Notes under the pieces: generated by a model
Told to the model about the DNA's origin: nothing
The model's input: only the letters and a program-made list of their open reading frames with translations
The model's database searches: none
Translations under genes and position numbers: made by a program
In this document: positions 1 through 6,009 of the stretch, in pieces
How positions within the stretch are numbered: the stretch's first letter is position 1
Layout: each line of letters starts with the position of its first letter
NCBI GenBank assembly: GCA_002298965.1
Contig: DBMN01000338.1
Location: forward strand, 1-10,184
From: Rhizobiales bacterium UBA697
GTDB lineage: Bacteria; Pseudomonadota; Alphaproteobacteria; Rhizobiales; Ancalomicrobiaceae
DNA: 10,184 nt
Reading direction: 5' to 3'

Positions 1-1155
1 GCCGCGCCCGAGACGCGGGCGTCCGCGACCGGCGCCTTCGTCGCCTGGCAGAGCTTCGGCCGCCCGGTGTGGACGGCGCGCGACTATGCGACGCTCGCCC
101 GCGCCGGCTACCTGCGCAACCCGATCGTCCACCGCGCCGTACGTCTCGTCGGCGAGGCGGCGGCCTCGGTGCCGTGGCTCCTGTGGGACCACGACCGCGA
201 TCTCGCCACCCATCCGCTGCTCGATCTCCTGGCGCGGCCCAACCCGCGACAGGCCGGCCGCGCCTTCATGGAGGAGGTCTATGGCCACCTCTCGGTCTCG
301 GGAAACGCCTATGTCGAACTGGTCGCCGTCGACGGGACCCCACGCGAACTCCATGCGCTGCGCCCCGACCGCATGCGCGTCCTGGTCGGCGCCGACGGCT
401 GGCCGGAGGGCTGGGACTACGGCACCGGCGAGGGTGCGGTGCGCTTCCGTGTCGATCCCGACCGACCGAGCCCGATCCTGCATCTGAAGACCTTCCACCC
501 GCTCGACGACCACTACGGCCTCGCCCCGCTCGAGGCGGCGCAGACCGCGCTCGACGTCCACAATCAGGCGTCCCACTGGACCAAGGCGCTGCTCGACAAC
601 TCCGCGCGGCCCTCCGGTGCGCTGGTCTATCGCGCCGACACCGGCGGCAACCTGTCGGACGAGCAGTTCGACCGGTTGAAGAAGGAGCTGGAGGAGGGCT
701 TCCAGGGCGCCGCCAATGCCGGCCGGCCACTCCTGCTCGAGGGCGGGCTCGACTGGAAGGCGATGGGCTACAGCCCCAAGGACATGGATTTCGTCGAAGC
801 CAAACGCGAGGCGGCGCGCGAGATCGCGCTCGCCTTCGGCGTGCCGCCGATGCTGCTCGGCATCCCCGGCGACAACACCTATTCCAACTATGCCGAGGCC
901 AATCGCGCCTTCTGGCGGCTGACGGTGATGCCGCTGGTCGCCCGCACCGCCGCCGCGCTGGAAGGGTGGCTCGCGCCGCTCTTCGGCGACGGGCTGCGCC
1001 TCGACGTCGACACCGACCGGGTCGATGCGCTGGCGCTGGAACGCGAGGCGCTGTGGAACCGCATCGGCGCCGCCTCCTTCCTCACCGAGGACGAGAAGCG
1101 CGCCGCCGCCGGCTACGGCCCGCGGGCCTCGGCCGATCCGGGGCTGCCGGCATGA
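1..1155 (+). CDS. GTA portal protein (g3), 5'-truncated
   Basis: HK97-type phage portal protein, the dodecameric ring at the capsid vertex through which DNA is packaged and ejected. The frame is open from base 1, giving 384 visible residues. The GTG at 67 lies inside the gene, because coding continues upstream through residues such as FVAWQSFGRPVW. Since RcGTA portal is a little under 400 aa, probably only some 10-15 N-terminal residues are missing. Family-typical stretches include NPIVHRAVRLVGEAA from base 118, DNSARPSGALVYR near base 595, and the clip/stem-like run EAKREAAREIALAFGVPPMLLG followed by NYAEANRAFW around bases 799-912. The TGA overlaps the ATG of g3.5 by 4 bases (ATGA). The terminase (g2) would be expected just upstream. 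The family call is secure; the GTA rather than prophage call rests on the full gene order. Confidence 0.95.
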   Translation, partial: AAPETRASATGAFVAWQSFGRPVWTARDYATLARAGYLRNPIVHRAVRLVGEAAASVPWLLWDHDRDLATHPLLDLLARPNPRQAGRAFMEEVYGHLSVSGNAYVELVAVDGTPRELHALRPDRMRVLVGADGWPEGWDYGTGEGAVRFRVDPDRPSPILHLKTFHPLDDHYGLAPLEAAQTALDVHNQASHWTKALLDNSARPSGALVYRADTGGNLSDEQFDRLKKELEEGFQGAANAGRPLLLEGGLDWKAMGYSPKDMDFVEAKREAAREIALAFGVPPMLLGIPGDNTYSNYAEANRAFWRLTVMPLVARTAAALEGWLAPLFGDGLRLDVDTDRVDALALEREALWNRIGAASFLTEDEKRAAAGYGPRASADPGLPA

Positions 1156-1340
1156 CCGATCTCGCCACCACCTTCGCCGAACGCGGCGACCTCGGCCATC
1201 TGGCACTCTTCCTCTGGGCGAGCGGTGCCTCGGCGCTGCTGGTCTGGGCGCTGAAGGAGATCGCCGCCTCCAACCGCCGCTTCGAGGACTTCGTCACCGA
1301 GATCGCCCGGCTGGAACGGCTCTTCGCCGACCCGGACTGA
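1152..1340 (+). CDS. GTA head formation protein (g3.5), small membrane-type protein
   Basis: A 62-aa protein in the position of RcGTA orf g3.5 (rcc01685 family), known from the family to be needed for head formation. It begins at an ATG that overlaps the portal stop codon. A hydrophobic segment at about residues 16-36 (LALFLWASGASALLVWALKEI) could be one membrane helix. It is followed by a charged, probably helical or coiled-coil tail (RRFEDFVTEIARLERLF). The coupling to the portal gene and the helix-plus-charged-tail layout fit the family. It could be a minor scaffold-like head factor, but no mechanism can be read from the sequence. After its stop, the usual short link to g4 is replaced by a palindromic repeat and a possible small ORF. 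Confidence 0.85.
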   Translation: MTDLATTFAERGDLGHLALFLWASGASALLVWALKEIAASNRRFEDFVTEIARLERLFADPD

Positions 1341-1354
1341 GGCGCCGTGATCGG

Positions 1355-1480
1355 GTGCGCGATGCTTCGAGACGGCGTTCTGCGAACGCCTCCTCAGCAT
1401 GAGGCGCATGTATTTGTTTTGACTATGAAAAGCGCCTCATGCTGAGGAGCGCCGAAGGCGCGTCTCGAAGCATCGCGCAC
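1355..1480 (+). repeat. REP-like inverted-repeat doublet (about 126 bp)
   Basis: Two copies of a palindromic unit face each other. The outer arms 1355-1374 (GTGCGCGATGCTTCGAGACG) and 1461-1480 are perfect reverse complements over 20 bp. The inner arms 1390-1407 (CTCCTCAGCATGAGGCGC) and 1432-1449 are perfect over 18 bp. They enclose an AT-rich 24-base loop (1408-1431) unlike the surrounding DNA. Each half holds its own small hairpins: CCTCA-GCA-TGAGG at 1392-1404, GCGTTC-TGC-GAACGC at 1375-1389, CCTCA-TGC-TGAGG at 1435-1447, and CGCC-GAA-GGCG at 1450-1460. The two halves differ mainly in that middle hairpin. From memory, the CCTCAT-CTGAGGAGC / CGTCTCGAAG core resembles repeats dispersed in Hyphomicrobiales genomes. 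The layout is that of a BIME-like pair. In RNA it would form one very long hairpin inside the operon. Confidence 0.85.
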
Positions 1481-1548
1481 GGCACTCGACGCGACCGCGA
1501 GCCCCTCCGCCCGCCACTTCGTCCCCCTCCACGACAGGACCTCATCCC

Positions 1549-1686
1549 ATGCCCCGTTGGATCGCTCGCCTCGCCGCGGGCCGCCCGTCCGCGTGCCCCG
1601 ATCACCGGACCGTCTTCTCCCGCTTCGCCGCGGCGCTCGCCGCCCGTTCGGCCCGCGTCGGCCTTCCGCGCGTCCGGGAGGTCTGA
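1549..1686 (+). CDS. Possible 45-aa small ORF between g3.5 and g4
   Basis: ATG at 1549 opens a 45-codon frame ending in TGA two bases before the g4 start. I do not recognise the product. It starts MPRWIARLAAGRPSA and is rich in Arg and Ala, basic, with no clear membrane segment. In favour: an AGGA (1536-1539) nine bases upstream; about 40 of 45 codons end in G or C, better than the next frame over the same stretch; and tight coupling to g4, whose ribosome site lies in its last codons. Against: any open frame in DNA this GC-rich can look coding, and no known family is matched. It could instead be untranslated leader. Confidence 0.4.
   Translation: MPRWIARLAAGRPSACPDHRTVFSRFAAALAARSARVGLPRVREV
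1676..1682 (+). promoter_or_regulatory. Ribosome binding site fixing the g4 start
   Basis: GGGAGGT lies six bases before the ATG at 1689. It decides the protease start: the same frame is open further upstream from a TTG at 1557, but that codon has no comparable site, and family similarity begins after 1689. Confidence 0.75.
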
Positions 1687-1688
1687 CC

Positions 1689-2252
1689 ATGACGACCGCT
1701 CTCGCCGCGCCCGAGGTGAAACGCCTCGTCGCCGAACTCGACCGGGTCGAGGCCGACGGCACCTTCACCGGCCACGCCTGCCTCTTCGGCGTCGAGGATC
1801 TCGCCCGCGACGTGGTCGAGCCCGGCGCCTTCCGCGCCACGCTCGCCCGCCGCGGCGCGAGCGGCGTCAAGATGTTGTGGCATCACGACCCGGCCGAGCC
1901 GATCGGCCGCTGGCTGGAAATCCGCGAGGACGATCGCGGCCTCTTCGTCCGCGGCCGCATCCTGACCGACGTCGCCCGCGGTCGCGAGGCGCTGGCGCTG
2001 ATGCGCGGCGGCGTCCTCGACGGCCTGTCGATCGGCTTTCGCGCCGTCAAGGGTCGCCGCGATGCCCGTTCCGGCATTCGCCGCCTCGCCGAGATCGACC
2101 TGTGGGAGATCTCGCTCGTCACCTTCCCGATGCAGCCCGCCGCTCGCGTCGCCTCGGTCGAGGCGGCACGGGGGCTCGGCCGCGACATCTCCGCCGCCGA
2201 CCTGACGGCGATCATCCGGCGCGCCGCCGCGCTCTTCCACCCCGAGAGGTGA
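1689..2252 (+). CDS. HK97 family prohead protease (g4)
   Basis: Serine protease of the S78/herpesvirus-assemblin fold that matures the capsid by removing the N-terminal region of the major capsid protein inside the prohead. The 187-aa length is normal for GTA g4. The N-terminal beta region (GTFTGHACLFGVEDLARDVVEPGAF, about residues 24-48) is typical. The histidine motif is MLWHHDPAEPIGRW (H65/H66). The serine motif is DGLSIGF with candidate nucleophile S114. A conserved acidic/aromatic run, EIDLWEISLVTFP, spans residues 135-147 (E140 is the likely third active residue). All key residues are present, so the enzyme looks intact. The start at 1689 is set by the strong GGGAGGT. The stop lies three bases before the capsid ATG, so protease and substrate are made together. 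Confidence 0.95.
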   Translation: MTTALAAPEVKRLVAELDRVEADGTFTGHACLFGVEDLARDVVEPGAFRATLARRGASGVKMLWHHDPAEPIGRWLEIREDDRGLFVRGRILTDVARGREALALMRGGVLDGLSIGFRAVKGRRDARSGIRRLAEIDLWEISLVTFPMQPAARVASVEAARGLGRDISAADLTAIIRRAAALFHPER

Positions 2253-2255
2253 ATC

Positions 2256-3542
2256 ATGACCGAAGTCCACATGCCCATCGAGACCGGCCCGGCGCCGGAG
2301 ACCAAGGCCGCGACCCCGAGCGGCACCCCGAACGCCGACGTCGGCGGCGCCTTCGAAGGCTTCATGCGCGACTACGCCGGCTGGCGCGAGGAGAATGACC
2401 GCCGCCTCGCCGAGATCGAGCGCCGCGGCCACGTCGATCCGCTGATCGAGGAGAAGCTCGCCCGCCTCGACGCCGCCGTCGACGAGGGCCGCCGTCGCGC
2501 CGAGACGCTGGCGCTGAAGGCGGCGCGTCCCCGTCTCGGCCTCGAAGGGGCCGGGACCTCGGTGGTCGATCTCGACCGCAAGGCCGCCTTCGAGGCCTAT
2601 GTCCGCACCGGCGACGCCGGCCGCCTCGCCCGGCTGGAGGAGAAGGCGCTGTCGGCCGGCTCCTCCGCCGACGGCGGCTACGTCGCCCCGCCCGAGCTCG
2701 AGCGTCAGGTGATGATGCGCCTGTCGCAGGCCTCGCCGATCCGCGCCATCGCCGGCAACCGCCAGGTCTCCGGCAACGTCTTCAACAAGCCCTATTCGCC
2801 GGTCGGCGCGACCGTCGGCTGGGTGGCGGAGACCGGTGCGCGCGCCCAGACCACCACCCAGACGCTGCAGCAGCTCGCCTTCCCGACGATGGAGCTCTAC
2901 GCCATGCCGGCGGCGACCGGCGCGCTGCTCGACGATGCCGCCATCGACGTCGAGGCCTGGATCGCCGACGAGGTCGAACAGGCCTTCGCCGAGCAGGAGG
3001 GCGCCGCCTTCGTCAACGGCGACGGCGTGTCGAAGCCGAAGGGCTTCATGGCCTACGGCCGCGTCGACAACGCCTCCTGGGCCTGGGGGAGCCTCGGCTA
3101 CGTCGCGACCGGCGTCGCCGGCGCGCTGCCGTCGTCCAACCCGTCCGACAAGCTGGTCGATCTCGTCTACGCCCTGCGTGCCGGCTATCGCCAGAACGCC
3201 AGCTGGGTGATGAACCGCCGGACCCAGGCCGAGATCCGCAAGCTGAAGGACGGTCAGGGTCACTATCTGTGGCAGCCGCCGGCGACCGCGGGCCAGCCGG
3301 CGACGCTGATGAACTTCCCCGTCGTCGAGGCCGAGGACATGCCGACGATCGCGACCGATGCCTGCCCGATCGCCTTCGGCGACTTCCGCCGCGGCTATCT
3401 GGTGGTCGACCGGGTCGGCGTCCGCGTCCTGCGCGATCCCTATTCCGCCAAGCCCTACGTGCTCTTCTACACGACCAAGCGCGTCGGCGGCGGCATCCAG
3501 GACTTCGACGCCATCAAGCTCCTGAAGTTCGGCACGGCCTGA
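2256..3542 (+). CDS. Major capsid protein (g5), HK97 fold
   Basis: Shell protein of the GTA particle, 428 aa. The first roughly 130 residues are charged and helical (for example EENDRRLAEIERRGHVDPLIEEKLARLDAAVDEGRRRAE, given as segments at about 45-83). This is the delta/scaffold-like domain of HK97 capsids. The mature domain starts near residue 131, where ALSAGSSADGGYVAPPELE resembles the usual junction. This suggests cleavage by the g4 protease close to K130/A131 (inference). The remainder shows the family's ASPIRAIAGNRQVSG region, PTMELYAMPAATGALLDDAA, the EQEGAAFVNGDG loop, the WVMNRRTQAEIRKLKD helix and the C-terminal FYTTKRVGGGIQDFDAIKLLK. A GAGAGG (2244-2249) sits six bases before the ATG. 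The 142-base gap after it contains hairpins, so capsid output may be set apart from that of the tail genes. Confidence 0.97.
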   Translation: MTEVHMPIETGPAPETKAATPSGTPNADVGGAFEGFMRDYAGWREENDRRLAEIERRGHVDPLIEEKLARLDAAVDEGRRRAETLALKAARPRLGLEGAGTSVVDLDRKAAFEAYVRTGDAGRLARLEEKALSAGSSADGGYVAPPELERQVMMRLSQASPIRAIAGNRQVSGNVFNKPYSPVGATVGWVAETGARAQTTTQTLQQLAFPTMELYAMPAATGALLDDAAIDVEAWIADEVEQAFAEQEGAAFVNGDGVSKPKGFMAYGRVDNASWAWGSLGYVATGVAGALPSSNPSDKLVDLVYALRAGYRQNASWVMNRRTQAEIRKLKDGQGHYLWQPPATAGQPATLMNFPVVEAEDMPTIATDACPIAFGDFRRGYLVVDRVGVRVLRDPYSAKPYVLFYTTKRVGGGIQDFDAIKLLKFGTA

Positions 3543-3549
3543 CGGCCCG

Positions 3550-3606
3550 CGGCGGGTCTCCCCGCCGTCGCCGGCCGGACGCTCCTCCCCGTCCGCCCGT
3601 CCGGCC
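3550..3606 (+). promoter_or_regulatory. Two short GC-rich hairpins after the capsid gene
   Basis: A 7-bp perfect stem pairs CGGCGGG (3550-3556) with CCCGCCG (3561-3567) across a TCTC loop. A second 8-bp stem pairs GGCCGGAC (3573-3580) with GTCCGGCC (3599-3606). Neither has a T-run, so they are better read as RNA-stabilising or pausing elements than as terminators. The GGGTCTC at 3554-3560 can alternatively pair with GAGACCC at 3619-3625 in the next hairpin. Confidence 0.4.
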
Positions 3607-3618
3607 CGGTCTGCCGAA

Positions 3619-3655
3619 GAGACCCGGCGGCGCTCTCGCCCCGCCGCCGGGTCTC
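3619..3655 (+). terminator. 14-bp perfect hairpin, possible partial terminator between g5 and g6
   Basis: GAGACCCGGCGGCG (3619-3632) and its exact reverse complement at 3642-3655 flank a 9-base loop. The hairpin is followed by a weak pyrimidine tract (GTCCTTCCTC) rather than a clean U-run. It sits in the largest ordinary gap of the operon, just after the highest-demand gene. That position suits an attenuating or 3'-end-protecting element that lets more capsid message accumulate than tail message. A full stop is unlikely because g6 has no obvious promoter of its own. Confidence 0.5.
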
Positions 3656-3684
3656 GTCCTTCCTCACCCCGATCGAGGTCGACG

Positions 3685-4260
3685 ATGACCGTTCTCCTGA
3701 TCACGCCCCCGGCGGTCGAGCCCGTCTCGCTCGCCGACGCCAAGGCCCATCTGCGCCTCGAGACCACGGCCGAGGACGACTATGTCTCGGCGCTGATCGT
3801 CGCCGCCCGTCTCCACGTCGAGACCGCGATCCGCCGCGTCCTGGTCGACCAGACCTGGCGGGTCTATCTCGACGCCTGGCCGCGCGACGGCTTGGTCGAG
3901 CTGCCCGTCGGCCCGGTGCGCTCGATCGCATCGATCACCGTCTACGATGCCGACGGCGATCCGAAGCTGCTGTCGTCCGTCGCCTGGCGGCTGGACGCCG
4001 CCTCGCAGCCGGCCCGCCTCGCCCTGCTCGGCACCGGCCCGACGCCGGGACGGGTGCTGAACGGCATCGAGATCGATCTCGTCGCCGGTTTCGGCCCCTC
4101 GGGTATCAGCGTGCCGCAGCCGCTGAAACTGGCGATCATGACGCTGGTCGCCCGCTGGTACGAGAACCGCGAGGGCGCGCGCTACGGCGTCGTGCCGGCG
4201 TCGGTCTCCGATCAGGTCGAGACCCTCGTCGCTCCCTTTCGTGCGCTGAGGCTGGCATGA
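3685..4260 (+). CDS. Head-tail connector protein (g6), phiE125 gp8 / HK97 gp6-like
   Basis: A 191-aa connector (adaptor) that forms the ring under the portal and starts the neck. The N-terminal EPVSLADAKAHLRL (12-25) followed by a helix AARLHVETAIRRVLVDQTW (40-58) is the hallmark of this family. The C-terminal part has VAGFG (133-137) and the helix IMTLVARWYENRE (151-163). The middle section (about 70-130) is a beta insertion, typical of the longer phiE125 gp8 type. GAGGT (3675-3679) precedes the ATG by five bases. The stop overlaps the g7 start by four bases. Confidence 0.9.
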   Translation: MTVLLITPPAVEPVSLADAKAHLRLETTAEDDYVSALIVAARLHVETAIRRVLVDQTWRVYLDAWPRDGLVELPVGPVRSIASITVYDADGDPKLLSSVAWRLDAASQPARLALLGTGPTPGRVLNGIEIDLVAGFGPSGISVPQPLKLAIMTLVARWYENREGARYGVVPASVSDQVETLVAPFRALRLA

Positions 4261-4577
4261 CGACGCCCGCCCCCCTCGGCGCCCTGCGCCATCGCCTGAC
4301 CATCGAACGCGCCGCGACCGCCGCCGACGGTTCGACCACCTGGGCCGCGAGCGGCACAGTGCTCGCTGCGATCGACCCGCGCGGCGGCACCTCGGCCGAG
4401 GCCGGCGGCGGTCTGACCGGCCGCGTCACCCATCGCATCGAGATGCGATGGCGGGCGGATCTCTCCAGCCGCGACCGCCTGCGCCTCGGCGAACGGATCT
4501 TCCGCATCCACGCCACCCGCGATCTCGACGAACGCCGCGCCCGGCTGATCGTCGATGCCGAGGAGGAGAACCGATGA
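4257..4577 (+). CDS. Head closure / head-tail adaptor protein (g7)
   Basis: A 106-aa small beta-barrel protein of the phage head-tail joining family (Phage_H_T_join). It closes the connector and provides the surface the tail docks on. The opening GALRHRLTIERAATAADGSTTWA (about 8-30) is the family's usual first strands. RVTHRIEMRWR (56-66) and RLRLGERIFRIHATRDLDERRARLIVDAEE follow the expected barrel order. Start and stop both form ATGA overlaps with neighbours, which fits stoichiometric coupled translation. Identity rests on sequence pattern and position between g6 and g8. Confidence 0.88.
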   Translation: MTTPAPLGALRHRLTIERAATAADGSTTWAASGTVLAAIDPRGGTSAEAGGGLTGRVTHRIEMRWRADLSSRDRLRLGERIFRIHATRDLDERRARLIVDAEEENR

Positions 4578-4975
4578 GTGCCGCCCAGAGCCTCGTGACG
4601 GCGATGCTCGCCGCGCTGCGTGCCGACGCGACGCTCGCCGCCGATCTCGGCTCCCGCATCCACGACGCCGCCCCGCGCGACCCGGTCTTCCCCCATCTCG
4701 TCGTCGCCGACGTGACGGTGCGGGATCGATCGGGCGTCGACGCGACGCTCGAGGAGGTGCGGGCGACGCTCGAGATCTTCTCCCGCGCCGGCGGAAGGGC
4801 GGAAGCCGCCCGCATCGCCGAACGGGTCGAGACCGTGCTTCTCGCCGCCGACCTCTCGCCCGCCGGCCGTCGCATCGCGCTGCTGCGCCGCGACGCGACC
4901 GAGACCTCCATCCTGCGCGACCGCGTCACCGCCCGGGCGGTGGTGCGTTTCGTCGCGCTCCTCGAACCCGTCTGA
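4574..4975 (+). CDS. Tail terminator protein (g8), DUF3168
   Basis: A 133-aa protein of the DUF3168 family that caps the tail tube and joins it to the neck. The N-terminal helix SLVTAMLAALRADATLAADLGSRIHD (6-31), then PRDPVFPHLVV (34-44), the EVRATLEIFSRAGGRAEAARIAERVETVL run (61-89) and the final strand TARAVVRFVALLEP fit the family closely. The ATG at 4574 is preferred over the upstream in-frame start at 4448. It overlaps the g7 stop, has GAGGAGGAG just upstream, and is where the family similarity starts. g9 follows 14 bases later. Confidence 0.9.
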   Translation: MSAAQSLVTAMLAALRADATLAADLGSRIHDAAPRDPVFPHLVVADVTVRDRSGVDATLEEVRATLEIFSRAGGRAEAARIAERVETVLLAADLSPAGRRIALLRRDATETSILRDRVTARAVVRFVALLEPV

Positions 4976-4989
4976 TTGGGAAGATCGCC

Positions 4990-5403
4990 ATGGCCGTTCA
5001 GAGAGGCAAGGACCTCCTCCTCAAGCTCGACGACGCCGGCAACGGCACCTTCGTCACCGTCGCCGGCCTGCGCTCGCGCCGCTTGGCCTTCGCCGAGGAG
5101 ACGGTCGACGTCACCTCCGCCGACAGCGTCGATCGCTGGCGCGAGCTGCTCGCCGGCGCCGGTGTCCGCCGCGCCCATGTCTCGGGCTCCGGCGTCTTCC
5201 GCGACGCCGCCTCCGACGCCGCGGTGCGTTCGACCTTCTTTGCCGGCGCGCTCAAGACCTGGCAGGTGGTGATCCCCGACTTCGGCGTGATCGCCGGCGC
5301 CTTCCAGATCGCCGCGCTGGAGTTCTCCGGCGCCCACGACGGCGAGCTGACCTTCGAGCTGACGCTCGAATCGGCCGGCGCCCTGACCTTCACCGCGATC
5401 TGA
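4990..5403 (+). CDS. Major tail tube protein (g9), TP901-1 family
   Basis: A 137-aa tail tube subunit that stacks as rings to make the tail lumen for DNA. Recognisable are the opening MAVQRGKDLLLKLDDAGNGTF with GLRSRRLAF (27-35), the VDVTSADSVDRWRELLAGAGVR run (39-60), and the C-terminal FQIAALEFSGAHDGELTFELTLESAG (about 105-130), all usual for this family. A GGGAAG at about 4978-4983 precedes the ATG. Upstream sequence in the same frame is a shadow of g8 and is not part of the gene. g10 starts ten bases after the stop. Confidence 0.93.
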   Translation: MAVQRGKDLLLKLDDAGNGTFVTVAGLRSRRLAFAEETVDVTSADSVDRWRELLAGAGVRRAHVSGSGVFRDAASDAAVRSTFFAGALKTWQVVIPDFGVIAGAFQIAALEFSGAHDGELTFELTLESAGALTFTAI

Positions 5404-5413
5404 GGACGTCGTC

Positions 5414-5827
5414 ATGGCCAACCGCCGTCGCGGCGAGGTGGCGGCGATCGTCGACGGTCGCCCGGTCACGCTCTGCCTGACCTTGGGGGCGCTCTGTGAA
5501 CTCGAGGCGGCCTTCGCCGTCGACGATCTCGCCCGCCTCGCCGATCGTTTCGCGCAAGGCCGCCTCTCGGCCCGCGACGTCGCCCGGATCTTCGCCGCCG
5601 GTCTCTCCGGCGGCGGCACCCCGACGACGTCAGAAGATGTATTCGCAATGCATGTCGATGGCGGTCTCCTCGGTGCCGTCGCCGTCGTCTCCGACCTTCT
5701 CGCGCTGACCTTCGGCGGCGAGGAGGGGGAGGGGGCGCAAGCCTTCCGACCGACCGACGGAGACGCCGCGGCGTCCCCTCTCTCGGTCCCGGGGGCGGAC
5801 GAGCCGCCTTCCCCTGGGACGAGATGA
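5414..5827 (+). CDS. GTA gp10 family tail protein (g10)
   Basis: A 137-aa protein of the GTA_gp10 family, in the place where long-tailed phages encode the first tail assembly chaperone. The core (residues 1-100) has RGEVAAIVDGRPVTLCLTLGALCELEAAF, then ARLADRFAQGRLSARDVARIFAAGLSGGG, and ends ALTFGGE; this is the conserved part. The last roughly 35 residues (GEGAQAFRPTDGDAAASPLS...) are low-complexity and look like a linker. Its ATGA overlap with g10.1, together with a slippery C-CCG-GGG at codons 126-127, suggests that some ribosomes shift to the -1 frame and make a 198-aa g10/g10.1 fusion, as for lambda G/GT (inference). TGAGGA (5400-5405) is the ribosome site. Confidence 0.88.
   Translation: MANRRRGEVAAIVDGRPVTLCLTLGALCELEAAFAVDDLARLADRFAQGRLSARDVARIFAAGLSGGGTPTTSEDVFAMHVDGGLLGAVAVVSDLLALTFGGEEGEGAQAFRPTDGDAAASPLSVPGADEPPSPGTR
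5788..5794 (+). promoter_or_regulatory. Candidate -1 ribosomal frameshift site (C CCG GGG)
   Basis: In the g10 reading frame this heptamer has the X-XXY-YYZ form. The Gly codon re-pairs perfectly in the -1 frame and Pro CCG moves to CCC. The -1 frame is open from here through g10.1 with no stop. It encodes GGRAAFPWDEMM before the annotated chaperone ATG. It is only about 35 bases before the g10 stop, as in phage G/GT pairs. No downstream pseudoknot was modelled. Confidence 0.4.
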
Positions 5828-6009
5828 TGCGCCTCGCCTTCACCCGCTGGGGGCTGTCGCCCGCCGCCTTCTGGTCGATGAGCCCTCGCGAACTCGCCGC
5901 CGCTCTCGGTTCCGGCCGGGCGTCCGAAGCGCCGAACCGCACCGTCCTCGACCGCCTGATGCGCCTTCACCCCGACCTGCCGCCGGAGACGACCCATGGC
6001 CAGCAATGA
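5824..6009 (+). CDS. Tail assembly chaperone (g10.1), rcc01693 / TAC family
   Basis: A 61-aa protein starting MMRLAFTRWGLSPAAFWSMSPRELAAAL, the diagnostic pattern of the small GTA tail assembly chaperone. The chaperone guides tape measure and tube assembly. The ATG overlaps the g10 stop; a second ATG at 5827 is equally possible. Odd point: family members normally carry an aromatic-tryptophan motif (FPW-type) before this helix. The same frame upstream reads AAFPWDE directly before the ATG, yet no ATG, GTG or TTG is available there. The complete domain may therefore only be made as a -1 frameshift fusion with g10. Its 3' end overlaps g11 by 14 bases. Confidence 0.8.
   Translation: MMRLAFTRWGLSPAAFWSMSPRELAAALGSGRASEAPNRTVLDRLMRLHPDLPPETTHGQQ

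Noticed and set aside
69..1151. Second + strand frame through the portal gene, continuous with g3.5
   Set aside because: Arg/Pro-rich shadow; only its last 62 codons, from ATG 1152, are real (g3.5).
1355..1480. CRISPR array or IS element in the inverted-repeat region
   Set aside because: Only two units, in inverted rather than direct orientation, with no spacer series, no transposase ORF and no target-site duplication that I can see.
1602..3767. Long open frame on the - strand (721 codons) opposite g4 and g5
   Set aside because: It is the mirror of two well-recognised + strand genes; GC-rich coding DNA commonly leaves the antisense frame open. The product is an Asp/Gly/Ala/Arg-rich composition with no recognisable domain.
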